Part shown: positions 17,101 to 25,605 of the stretch, piece by piece
Layout of the letters: every line of letters begins with the position of its first letter
Position numbering within the stretch: the stretch's first letter is position 1
Source: DAOMFM01 sp035429825
Lineage (GTDB): Bacteria > Acidobacteriota > Blastocatellia > UBA7656 > JADIYM01
Direction of reading: 5' to 3'
Length of the DNA stretch: 42,800 bases
NCBI GenBank assembly: GCA_044224215.1
Contig: JBGAKX010000023.1
Coordinates: 1-42,800, forward strand
Program-made: the position numbers and the translations under genes
The notes under the pieces: generated by a model
The model's input: only the letters and a program-made list of their open reading frames with translations
What the model was told of the DNA's origin: nothing
Database searches by the model: none

Positions 17101-17224
17101 TTCTTATCCAGACCTTTCCGATGAAGTCTCGAGCGACGCGGTACGTTGCATGCCTTGAAGACGGATGGGCATCAATGTAGCAAAGCGTTTGGCCGGAGGG
17201 CATTGCCGACACGCGATTTTGTCT

Positions 17225-17253
17225 TTGACAGCCGTCGACCGACCGCCTAGGCT
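17225..17253 (+). promoter_or_regulatory. Sigma70-type promoter before the small Cys/His gene
   Basis: A perfect TTGACA (17225-17230), a 17-bp spacer and TAGGCT (17248-17253) precede the ATG at 17280. The -10 box matches TATAAT at three of six positions. Confidence 0.5.
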
Positions 17254-17279
17254 CATGCGTTGGCATTCAGCGTAGAGTG

Positions 17280-17648
17280 ATGAGTCAACCACGACAGGGA
17301 GTGCGGATTCCGCGCATGCATCGCCTGCTCGGCTTGGTGATGCTGCTGACGTTTGGCCACGCCGTCGCCGTGCATCTCCTGCACGGTCAGCGCGTGCAGC
17401 TCGCGGCGAGAGACGCGAGCGCCGTCGTTCGGATTGATTCCGCCGACACGTCACACGGCACGGCGCCCAGCCACGAAAGCTGCTCGTCGTGCCAGCTCCA
17501 GCACGGGTTCCTGTTCGAGCAGGCGGCCCCGACTGCAGTGCTGGTCGTTCCCGTTGCAGAGCCTGAAGTTCCGATTGCCCGACTCGCCGCAGTTCTTTGT
17601 GGCGTCCAGAACCTGCCTCCCGGCAGGGGCCCTCCTTCCCGTCTCTAA
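17280..17648 (+). CDS. Small exported Cys/His protein, DUF2946-like
   Basis: This 122-residue protein has one N-terminal hydrophobic segment (LLGLVMLLTFGHAVAVHLL) and a central ESCSSCQLQHGFL motif with a C-x2-C pair and nearby histidines, followed by a Pro/Val-rich tail. The design resembles DUF2946-type proteins that often precede TonB-dependent metal receptors; the match is by pattern only. It lies 98 bp upstream of a TonB-dependent receptor in the same direction and probably shares its transcript. A role in copper or other metal handling is inferred. GTG 17277 directly precedes ATG 17280; either could start it. Confidence 0.6.
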   Translation: MSQPRQGVRIPRMHRLLGLVMLLTFGHAVAVHLLHGQRVQLAARDASAVVRIDSADTSHGTAPSHESCSSCQLQHGFLFEQAAPTAVLVVPVAEPEVPIARLAAVLCGVQNLPPGRGPPSRL

Positions 17649-17746
17649 TTCCCTCGTGACTCGAAATCGGCGCGGACGGTAGACGTACGCGCCGGCGCGC
17701 TCCCGCATCTGCGGGGCTGTTCGTGCGATCACGCTCAAGGAGAGTT

Positions 17747-20206
17747 ATGAATCGGGTTGTATTTCAACGCGCGGTCGCGGCCGCTCTGCTCGTTCTCGTA
17801 TCAATATTCATCAATATCAACGTTGCGAACGCACAGTCGTCAGGCGTCGTCCGTGGCACTGTCACGGACGCGGCCGGCGCAGCAATTGCGGGCGTCTCGT
17901 TGACGCTCGCAGGCACGTCCTCGCGGTACTCACAGACTGCACACACCGACGAACACGGCGCCTATCGCTTCTACAACGTCCCATTTGGCGACTACAGGTT
18001 GGATGCGACCGCCGTCGGGTTTGCGAGCGCCACGAACGACATCTCGGTTCGAACCGGCCAGCCGGTCGAATTCCCAATTTCGCTGAGTCCCGCCGGCGCG
18101 CATGAGGAAGTCACGGTCACGGCCGGTGACGAACAGATCGGCGCCGACGCGACCGCGAATGTCACGAGCGCGACGATCTCGGAGTTGCCGATTTCGAATC
18201 CGGCCAAACAGATGGAGGGTCTGCTCCTGAACCTCCCGGGAATCGTCTCGGACGAAAACGGCCGGTTTCATCCACGTGGAGCGCACAACCAGGCGTCGTT
18301 CGTCGTCGACGGCGTCCAGGTCTCCGACCAGATGTCGACGGTCTTTGCCAACAGTCTGGATACCCAGAACGTCGACGGCGTCAGCCTCGTCTCGGGCCTC
18401 ATTCCGCCCGAGTACGGCAACAAGGTCGCCGCCGTCATCAACCTATCGTCCAAGTCCGGGTTGAGCGGGGGCCGGGACTTTTTTGGCAACATCTCGATCG
18501 GTGCGGGGAGCTTCTCCGCGTGGGACACGTCGATTCAGGGCGGCGGCAAAGTTGGGGAGGACGTCGGCATCTTTGCCAGCGCGTCGTACTCGCAGTCGCG
18601 ACGCTATCTGGATTCGCCCTTCCAGAACGCGTCCGGGTACGGACTTGTCGCGGGCGACGAGGGATTCCACGACAACGGCAACGGCCAGCGCTATTTCACG
18701 CGGCTTGACTGGACGCCCTCCGAGTCCGACATCTTCAAGGTCACGATGTCGGGCGGGAGATCCCTGTTCGACGTGCCAAACCTGCCGTCGCAAGAGCTGG
18801 CCGGCCAGAACCAGCGGCAGTACATACGCGACGTCGCCATCTATCCGTCGTGGCTTCACGTATTCAACGCGAACTGGACGCTCAATGTGGCGCCGTACTA
18901 CCGCACGAGCAACGCGGACCTCCTGTCCTCGCTGTTCGACACGCCGCTCCAAGCAAGCCAGCAGCGCCACCTCACGTCGTACGGACTGAACGCGAGCCTG
19001 TCGTACGCCGGTCACGGTCACAACGCGAAGTTCGGGACGGACTCGTTCGCGTTTCCAATCTCGGAGAACTTCTCGTTCGCGATCACCGACCCGCAGTTCA
19101 ATCCGCCCGGCTCGCCCGATTACAACCCGAACCTGGCGCCATACGATCTCACGCGCGGCGGGGGCTTTTTCAACTTCTCGCAGAAGGCAACGGGGCACGA
19201 GTACAGCTTCTACGGCCAGGATGTGTGGACGCACGGAAACCTGTCGGTGAGCGGCGGGTTGCGGTTTGACAACTACCACCTGATCGAAGTCGAGCACGCG
19301 TGGAGCCCTCGTTTTGGCATCGCGTATCGCTTCACGACGAACACCGTCGTGCGCTTCTCCTACAACCGGGTGTTTCAGACGCCGTCGAACGAGAACATCC
19401 TCCTCGCGACGTCGGCGCAGGCGGCGGCGCTCATTCCTCCGGACCAGCTTGCGGCGCTTGGCGGAGTCGGCGTTCGGCCCATCCCCGGCGAGCGTGGCAA
19501 CTGGTTCGAGGCGGGCATCTCGCAGCGCGTCGCGAACCTGATGACATTCGACGTGGCCGTGTACGCCAAGAACATCGATTTCATTGCCGACGACAGCCAG
19601 TTCCTCAACACGGGCGTCGTCTTTCCCGTTGCGCTTGCCTCGGGCACGGTGCGCGGCCTGGAGTTTCGTGCAAATGTGCTTCCGCACCATGGATTCTCGG
19701 GTGACTTTTCGCTCACGCTCTCCAAGGCGCGCGGCCTCCCGCCGATCGTCGGCGGGTTGCTGCTGAGCGACGAGGCGCTCACCGGAATCACCAGCGAGGC
19801 GACGGAGTTTGCACTCGACCACGACGAACCCGTGGCGGGCTCGTTCCTCGTCGCGTGGGACAGCACCGAAAAGCTTGGCGTCTTCGCCACCTTCGAGGGG
19901 AGATACGACTCGGGGCTCCCGACCGACATCGGCGACGTCAACGAGGTGCTCTCAAACCCGGACCTCGCTCCCGGTCTCGCGCTCGTGGACCTCGGCAAGG
20001 ACCCCATCCGGGTGAAGCCTCGCTTTGTGCTGAATCTCTCCGCGGGCAAGAAGCTGTACACGAGCGAGAACCGCACGCTGAGTCTCCAGGTCAGCGCGTT
20101 GAACCTGACGAACCAGGACCGTCTGTACAACTTCCTGTCGGTCTTTTCGGGCACGCACTACATACCGCCGCGGAGCGTCGCGGTGCGGCTCGGGTTCGAG
20201 TTCTGA
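17747..20206 (+). CDS. TonB-dependent outer-membrane receptor with carboxypeptidase-regulatory-like domain
   Basis: This 819-residue receptor has a signal peptide, an N-terminal carboxypeptidase-regulatory-like domain (VVRGTVTDAAGAAIAGVSLTLAG, about residues 32-115), a plug domain (PAKQMEGLLLNLPGIVSDENG through SGLIPPEYGNKVAAVINL, about 130-240), and a 22-strand-type barrel ending in the C-terminal aromatic signature (VRLGFEF, terminal Phe). This architecture is abundant in Acidobacteriota. It imports a large or metal-chelated ligand across the outer membrane using TonB energy. ATG 17747 follows AAGGAG. The preceding Cys/His protein suggests a metal ligand. A 14-bp hairpin closes the unit. 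Confidence 0.92.
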   Translation: MNRVVFQRAVAAALLVLVSIFININVANAQSSGVVRGTVTDAAGAAIAGVSLTLAGTSSRYSQTAHTDEHGAYRFYNVPFGDYRLDATAVGFASATNDISVRTGQPVEFPISLSPAGAHEEVTVTAGDEQIGADATANVTSATISELPISNPAKQMEGLLLNLPGIVSDENGRFHPRGAHNQASFVVDGVQVSDQMSTVFANSLDTQNVDGVSLVSGLIPPEYGNKVAAVINLSSKSGLSGGRDFFGNISIGAGSFSAWDTSIQGGGKVGEDVGIFASASYSQSRRYLDSPFQNASGYGLVAGDEGFHDNGNGQRYFTRLDWTPSESDIFKVTMSGGRSLFDVPNLPSQELAGQNQRQYIRDVAIYPSWLHVFNANWTLNVAPYYRTSNADLLSSLFDTPLQASQQRHLTSYGLNASLSYAGHGHNAKFGTDSFAFPISENFSFAITDPQFNPPGSPDYNPNLAPYDLTRGGGFFNFSQKATGHEYSFYGQDVWTHGNLSVSGGLRFDNYHLIEVEHAWSPRFGIAYRFTTNTVVRFSYNRVFQTPSNENILLATSAQAAALIPPDQLAALGGVGVRPIPGERGNWFEAGISQRVANLMTFDVAVYAKNIDFIADDSQFLNTGVVFPVALASGTVRGLEFRANVLPHHGFSGDFSLTLSKARGLPPIVGGLLLSDEALTGITSEATEFALDHDEPVAGSFLVAWDSTEKLGVFATFEGRYDSGLPTDIGDVNEVLSNPDLAPGLALVDLGKDPIRVKPRFVLNLSAGKKLYTSENRTLSLQVSALNLTNQDRLYNFLSVFSGTHYIPPRSVAVRLGFEF

Positions 20207-20239
20207 TATCTGGCAGGTCAGAGACTACGCCGCACCCGA

Positions 20240-20275
20240 GCGGTTTCCCGAGGCGCAGATCCCTCGGGAAACCGC
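20240..20275 (+). terminator. Strong hairpin after the TonB-dependent receptor gene
   Basis: GCGGTTTCCCGAGG (20240-20253) and CCTCGGGAAACCGC (20262-20275) pair perfectly over 14 bp with an 8-nt loop. It lies 34 bp after the stop. There is no T tract, as is common in GC-rich genomes. Confidence 0.65.
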
Positions 20276-20310
20276 TTGCACACACATGACGTGGGGACAG
20301 GCCTGTAACA

Positions 20311-20634
20311 AGGTTCGTCCCTGGCGATCTCCTCGTTATCCGGGACGGGCTCCCAAACCCGATCCGCAGCAAGATGGTCAAGGAATTCGTCGCCGCGCAG
20401 GGTGGGCGTCTTGAGCTCGATCGGTTGCCAGCCTACGCGCCAGAGCTGAACCCGGTCGAATACTTGTGGGGCTATTGGAAACAACACGAACTCCCGAATT
20501 TCTGTCCGAAATCGGTTGGTGAACTCAGTGACCACGCGAGATACGCACTTCGTCGAATGCGTCGGCGGCCACGGCTTGTTACAGCGTTATGGAAACAGGC
20601 AAGTTTATTCAGCGACGGTCACCATATTATGTGA
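20311..20634 (+). pseudogene. 5'-truncated IS630-family transposase remnant
   Basis: Translation in the frame of ATG 20374 gives the C-terminal part of an IS630 transposase. GDLLVIRDGLPNPIRSKMV carries the second catalytic Asp; LPAYAPELNPVEYLWGYWKQ carries the catalytic Glu, followed by the ending HELPNFCPKSVGELSDHAR. Homology continues upstream of the ATG to about 20311, but the helix-turn-helix and first catalytic Asp are absent, and an in-frame TGA lies at 20287. About 100 residues remain of an element that normally encodes some 340, so it is inactive. Terminal inverted repeats were not identified. Confidence 0.85.
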
Positions 20635-20732
20635 TTTCCAATAGAGTGCGGCTGCGGGATTGTCGACGCGAAACGCGAGCCGGTGCTCGAAGTGACCCGA
20701 CAGAACGAAGTCACGAAATACTGCCCAAACGC

Positions 20733-20774
20733 ACGAATGCCGGCCAAGGCACTCGCGTGCCAGCCGGCATTCGT
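20733..20774 (-). terminator. Long hairpin after the gene ending at 20790
   Basis: ACGAATGCCGGC (20733-20744) pairs with GCCGGCATTCGT (20763-20774), and inside it GGCAC (20748-20752) pairs with GTGCC (20757-20761). It begins 15 bp beyond the stop of the minus-strand gene and probably ends its transcript. Confidence 0.6.
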
Positions 20775-20789
20775 ACCATCAACGTGCGG

Positions 20790-21734
20790 TTACTGCGAAT
20801 CGTCCGATTCGTCGTCCTCGGGCAAATCACCCAATGCGGGATCGTCCCAGTCGAGCTGTGTCTTCGAGTACACCGCGATCTGATACGGAAAGCTCCTTCC
20901 CCCATCGGTATTGACCACTACCGCATCGTGAAATCCTGGCGCGAGTACGACGTTCTTAATCTTCAAAACCTCAGTTTTTACGGTCGACGGTTCGTACCGG
21001 GTCCCATCGATTTCGACGTAAGCGCCTGGAAGGAAGCTGTCGCCGCGCAGTTTGAGCAAATCCGAGCCCGGCTTGTACTTCGCGCTCGATATGTAAGGAA
21101 GCGAAGTGATCGGGCCGTCATCGTCCCTGTATTGAATCGTCCCGCGAAGAGCGCCGTTCCGTGTCATACCTTCACAATACTGTACAAATGACGCCGCGAA
21201 TGCCGTGAGCCGCGGCGTCCCGCGAGAGTAGTCGATCGTGACGTAGTGCACTTCGAACGATCCGGTCAGCGTGTTGCACCCGCGTCCGTCGCCGCCCACG
21301 TCGAGTCCGGGATGTCCGACACCGGCAAACGACGCACGTTCGGCATTCTGGTAGGAACCGGGAGCCATCGGCCGGTGAAGCTGGTTTGTTCCGAAATCAA
21401 GACCCCAAAAGAGTCCATCAGCTGTCGACACGTTATCCACGTAGATTCGAACAAAATCCACGTTCCCATCCTGATCTAAATCAAAAAGCTGGGAGCTCCA
21501 CGATCCGTTCACAACATTCCACGACCGCCCCGCGCCGATGTACTCGCGCTTCGTGTCGCTCTTCATCGTGAGTTGACCAAGAGGCTGCGCCTTCGCCGCA
21601 TCGGCAACCACCAACAGCGCGAACAACACGGCAATGCAAACTCCGGTGACACGAATCACTCGAACAAACGAGGCGAAAGCTCGCGACTGACGCTGTTCAG
21701 TCTTATCCGATACAAACAACTGGCCCTTCACCAT
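20790..21734 (-). CDS. Secreted protein of unknown function with C-terminal IPT/TIG-like region
   Basis: This 314-residue exported protein has a signal peptide (VCIAVLFALLVVADAAKAQ). The middle contains a recognisable but unnamed domain type: GCNTLTGSFEVHYVTID, then RLTAFAASFVQYCEG and GALRGTIQY, with two cysteines that may form a disulphide. Such modules occur in several secreted acidobacterial proteins. The C-terminal segment (YISSAKYKPGSDLLKLRGD, PGAYVEIDG, VVVNTDGGRSFPY) looks like an IPT/TIG fold, and the protein ends in an acidic tail. ATG 21734 follows AGAGGAG. A long hairpin lies after the stop. No enzymatic role is suggested. Confidence 0.7.
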   Translation of the reverse strand: MVKGQLFVSDKTEQRQSRAFASFVRVIRVTGVCIAVLFALLVVADAAKAQPLGQLTMKSDTKREYIGAGRSWNVVNGSWSSQLFDLDQDGNVDFVRIYVDNVSTADGLFWGLDFGTNQLHRPMAPGSYQNAERASFAGVGHPGLDVGGDGRGCNTLTGSFEVHYVTIDYSRGTPRLTAFAASFVQYCEGMTRNGALRGTIQYRDDDGPITSLPYISSAKYKPGSDLLKLRGDSFLPGAYVEIDGTRYEPSTVKTEVLKIKNVVLAPGFHDAVVVNTDGGRSFPYQIAVYSKTQLDWDDPALGDLPEDDESDDSQ

Positions 21735-21868
21735 ACACAACTCCTCTTGCTTGTTTCACGACGGATTGGGACGAGGGATTTTTGGAGACGGGATGTTGCC
21801 ATGGCGCACACGGCAGGGTCAATGCCAAGTGGGATTTGGGGGGACCGGTCGTTGAGTTCGTCTCGTCA

Positions 21869-24800
21869 TCAGGGGTTTGGCGTGACCTCCGGTAGCCCAG
21901 CCTGTGTGAGCGCTGTGTTCAGACCCGGGAGCTCGGAAACTTGGAGTGCCTTCCATCGTGTCTCGAGATCCGCAAGAGCGCGCACCTGATCGGCGACCGC
22001 CTTCGACGCCTGCGACGTCGGCGCGACGTCGGCGCCCTGCAACAGCTCGAGCAACCCGTCGAGTACCGCCCGGATGCCCGTGAGCGTCGTCGTCGTCACG
22101 GGCGCGCCAAATCCCGGCGCGCCGCCGCCTTCGAGCGCTGCGAGTTTTGCATCGACATCCGAGGTCGCCTTGCCTGCGGGGGTCTCACCAGCGCGCGCCG
22201 CGAGCGCCTTCAGTTGTGCGCGTACCGCGCGCACCGAGTCGAGCATCGCCTGTTGGCGGCCGATCGCGCCATAGACCTGCATCGACTGCGCGAACTGCTG
22301 TTCGAGTCCGGCGAGCGGCGTCTTCACGCGCGGATCCATCCTGATCGTGAGCGGTTGCGTGAACTGCCGCCCGCCAACCGTGAGCCGGACGGTGTACTGC
22401 CCCGGCATCGCCCACGGCGACGTCGGCGCGAGCGCCGTGTCATGAGCTATCGCCGAGATCGGGTAGTCGGGATCGGAGCCCGGCGCCGGCGTGTAGTGCA
22501 TGTCCNNNNNNNNNNNNNNNGCGTGTAGTACATGTCCCACGTGAACCGGTGCATCCCGGCCGCGGCCGACAGCGGCTGCGGCGGCCGCACCCAGTACGGC
22601 GGAATCGTGAGCTTGCCGGGATCGACGGGCTCGACCACGTCGGCGCTCGAATAGCGCCGCACGAGCGCGCCAGAACCGTCGAGGATCTCGAGCACGACCA
22701 GTCCCATCGCATCGTTCTTCAGGACATAGTCGATGATCGCGCCATCGGGAGGATTCGCGCTTCCCGGCTCGTCGGGCGGAAGCGGCGTGTCGGTGTTCAT
22801 GTTCCAGCGCACGCGAACCGCGTCCTGCGGCCGGAACAGCACGACGTCCGCACGCGCGGCCGCGTCGTCGATCTGGCGAAGCGGCGTGACGTCGTCGAGG
22901 ATCCAGAAGCCCCGTCCGTGTGTTGCCGCGATCAGATCGTCGTCCTTGACGAGCAGATCCCGAACCGACGACGACGGCATGTTCAGTCTGAGCGACTGCC
23001 AATGATCCCCGTCGTCGAACGAGACATACACTTCGCGTTCCGTGCCGGCATAGAGCAGGCCCTTGCGTTTTGGATCCTCGCGAACGACGTTCACGGTCGC
23101 TCCGTCAGGAATGCCGTTCGTGATCCGTGTCCAGGTCTTTCCGCCGTCGCGGGTGCGGTAGATGTACGGCGTGAGCTCGTCGAGCCTGAGCGTGTTGATC
23201 GCGGCGTACGCCGTCTGCGGGTCTGAGTGGCTCGCCTCGAGGATCGAGACCTTTGCCCACGGCACGAGCTGCGGCGGCGTCACGTCCTGCCAGTTCTGGC
23301 CGCCGTCCGTCGTCACGTGCACGAGCCCGTCATCCGAGCCGACCCAGATGCGCTGTCCGTCGATCGGCGACGGAGCAACGGTGTAGATAACGCCGCGCTG
23401 CGTCGGCTTTGCCGTCGGGGCGTCGCGATACTTGCCGACGTTCGCCGGCACATCCCACGTCTTTCGCGTCAGGTCGGGGCTGATCTGTTGCCAGTTGTTG
23501 CCGCCGTCGGTCGTCTTCCATAGCGTGTTCGAAGAGAAGTAGAGCACGTGCGGATCGACGGGCGAGAAGATCACCGGCTGCGTACGGACGACCCGGTAGC
23601 CCGCGCCGCGGATCGGCATCGGGCCGACCTCCTGCACCTGTCCGGTGCGGCGGTCGTACCGCTCGACCCTCCCCCCGTAAACTATGTCCGGATCGAGCGG
23701 GTCCGGCGCAACGTAGCCGTACTCCTCGGCGCCGACCGGATGCCACTCGCGGAACGTGATCTGTCCGTCATCGCCGCGGCTCGACACGCAAGCCGAACCG
23801 CTCTCCTGCTGGCCGCTGCACACGCGGTACGGAAAGTCGTTGTCGGCCGACACGTGGTACATCTGGGACGTCGGCTGGTTGTACCACGAGCTCCACGTGC
23901 GCCCCCCGTTGACGGTGACGACGGCGCCCTGATCACTGGTCAGCAGCACGATGTTTCCATTGTTTGGGTCGATCCACGCCCGCTGGTAGTCGTCGCCGCC
24001 GGGCGCGCCGCGAAACGCCGTCCACGTCTTGCCGCCGTCTGTCGAACGCCACGCGACGACGGTCGACATGATGACGACGTCCGGGTTCTGCGGATCGATC
24101 GTCGGGACGGGCAGGTCCCCGCCGCCGATTCTGCGTGCAGGTCGCGGATCGGTCGTGATCTGCACCCACGTCTCGCCGGCGTCGTCGGACCGGTAGATTC
24201 CGACGCCTTGCGCGCTGGCGACCGTCGCAACGATCCGGTTTGGAGCGCTCGGCGCGACGGCGATGTCCGCCTGGATGACGCCGGTATCCGGAAGCCCCTT
24301 TGTCAGTTGTCGCCACGTCGTTCCGCCGTCGGTCGACTTGAAGATGCCGCCGCCCGTCCCGCTCCACGCGGCGTTCTCCCACGGCCCCTGCCGCGCCTCC
24401 CACAACGCCGCATACACGACGCTCGGATCCCGCGGATCGATCTCGACATCGGACGCTCCCGTGTTCTCGTCCTTGAAGAGCACCTTCTCATACGTGAGCC
24501 CGCCGTCGGTCGAGCGGAAGATGCCGCGCTCCGCGTTGGGCCCGTACGGGTGGCCAAGGACCGCGACGAACAGCCGCTCGGGGTTGCGCGGATCGACGGC
24601 GATGTGGGGAATCTGCTGGCCGTCGCGCAACCCGAGGTGTGTCCACGTGGCCCCCGCGTCCATCGATTTGTAGATGCCGTCGCCGGTCGAGAGATCCGGG
24701 CGCTGCAGCCCTTCGCCGCTGCCGACATAGACGATGCTCGAGTTCGAGGGCGCGACGGCGATCGCGCCGATCGAGCCGGTCGGCTGGCCGTCGAAGACCG

Positions 24801-25059
24801 GCTGCCACGTGCGGCCAAAGTCGTCGGTCTTCCAGACGCCACCGTTGCAGACGCCGATGTAGAAGGTCCCTGGCTGACCGGGAACACCCGAGCATGCCTT
24901 TGTTCTCCCACCGCGCAGCGGTCCGACTGACCGCCAGCGCATACCGGCAAAGAGTGTCGCACCGGTGTCGGGCTGCTGCGCTCGCGCAGCGATGGAGGGG
25001 ATGGCAACCGACAGCAGCGCTGCGGTGCACGACGCGACGATCAGGCGTGTTGTCTTCAC
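21869..25059 (-). CDS. Large secreted Asp-box (BNR/sortilin-like) beta-propeller protein, interrupted by an assembly gap
   Basis: The exported protein has a signal peptide followed by about 700 residues of beta-propeller with many Asp-boxes: STDGGLTYEK, STDGGTTWRQ, SDDAGETWVQ, STDGGKTWTA, TTDGGNNWQQ, TTDGGQNWQD, TRDGGKTWTR. It then has a Fn3-like domain (HRFTWDM through YTVRLTVGG) and a C-terminal helical region. Proteins of this class are annotated as glycosyl hydrolase-like; catalysis is unproven. GTG 25059 follows AGGAGGAACCT. The 15-N gap (22506-22520) breaks the frame, but its flanks are 17-bp copies of one another. Removing one copy plus the Ns (32 bases) rejoins the frame and gives about 1,052 residues, so the break is an artefact. 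Confidence 0.85.
22506..22520. other. Scaffold gap (15 N) flanked by a duplicated 17-mer
   Basis: The left flank 22489-22505 and right flank 22521-22537 are the same 17-mer with one G/A difference. The two contigs very probably overlap here and should be merged. Confidence 0.9.
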
Positions 25060-25185
25060 AGGTTCCTCCTGGGCGCCCCAGTGTAATCGAATTGGCCGAT
25101 CGATTCGCGCCCGAACGCGGCGCGTGTCCACGATCGGGTGGCCGTCGAGATTGCCCTCGGCGCGCTCGACGTGCAAACTCCCGGT

Positions 25186-25605
25186 ATGCGGCACATGAAA
25201 CATTGGGCGCTCGCAGTGGTCGCCACCCTCACACTCGTGGCGTTCGAAGGGCAGAACAAGGATCAGTCGCCGCAGAACGACATCGCGCCCAAGAATGACG
25301 TCGCGCCCAAGAACGACGTGACCAGGAAGAAGGACGTCGCGCCAAAGAATGACGTGACGCCGAACAACGACGTCGCGCCGAACAACGACACGACGCCGAA
25401 CGACGACTCCGCGCCTAATGACGACACGGCGCCGAACGATGACACCGCGCCCAATGACGACATGGCGCCTGACGATGACACGGCGCCCGACGACGACATG
25501 GCGCCGGATGACGACGACACGACCGACGATGACGATCCTGGGGACAATCCTCCGGGAATCTCATTGCGTGCCACTTGTGACCATTCAGCCCAGGAGACTA
25601 CGTGA
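25186..25605 (+). CDS. Secreted acidic hexapeptide-repeat protein
   Basis: This 139-residue protein has a signal-like N-terminus (HWALAVVATLTLVAF) and then about fourteen tandem hexapeptides of the type N/D-D-x-A/T-P-K/N/D (residues 31-114). Along the array they drift from NDVAPK through NDTTPN to DDTAPD, so charge goes from near neutral to strongly acidic. It ends with a short tail containing one Cys. The Pro every six residues and regular Asp suggest an extended, possibly calcium-binding rod. Its TGA overlaps the GTG start of the M64 peptidase (GTGA), so expression is coupled. No named family is recognised. The start could also be ATG 25195. Confidence 0.65.
   Translation: MRHMKHWALAVVATLTLVAFEGQNKDQSPQNDIAPKNDVAPKNDVTRKKDVAPKNDVTPNNDVAPNNDTTPNDDSAPNDDTAPNDDTAPNDDMAPDDDTAPDDDMAPDDDDTTDDDDPGDNPPGISLRATCDHSAQETT
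25276..25527 (+). repeat. 18-bp tandem repeat array encoding hexapeptides
   Basis: Fourteen 18-nt units encode the hexapeptide array of the secreted acidic protein. The units are diverged in sequence but in phase, with no indels. Confidence 0.8.

Noticed and set aside
21869..23002. Separate 377-residue gene downstream of the N run
   Set aside because: It is the C-terminal part of the propeller protein, put out of frame by the assembly gap; the part before the gap in this frame is an antisense-like shadow.
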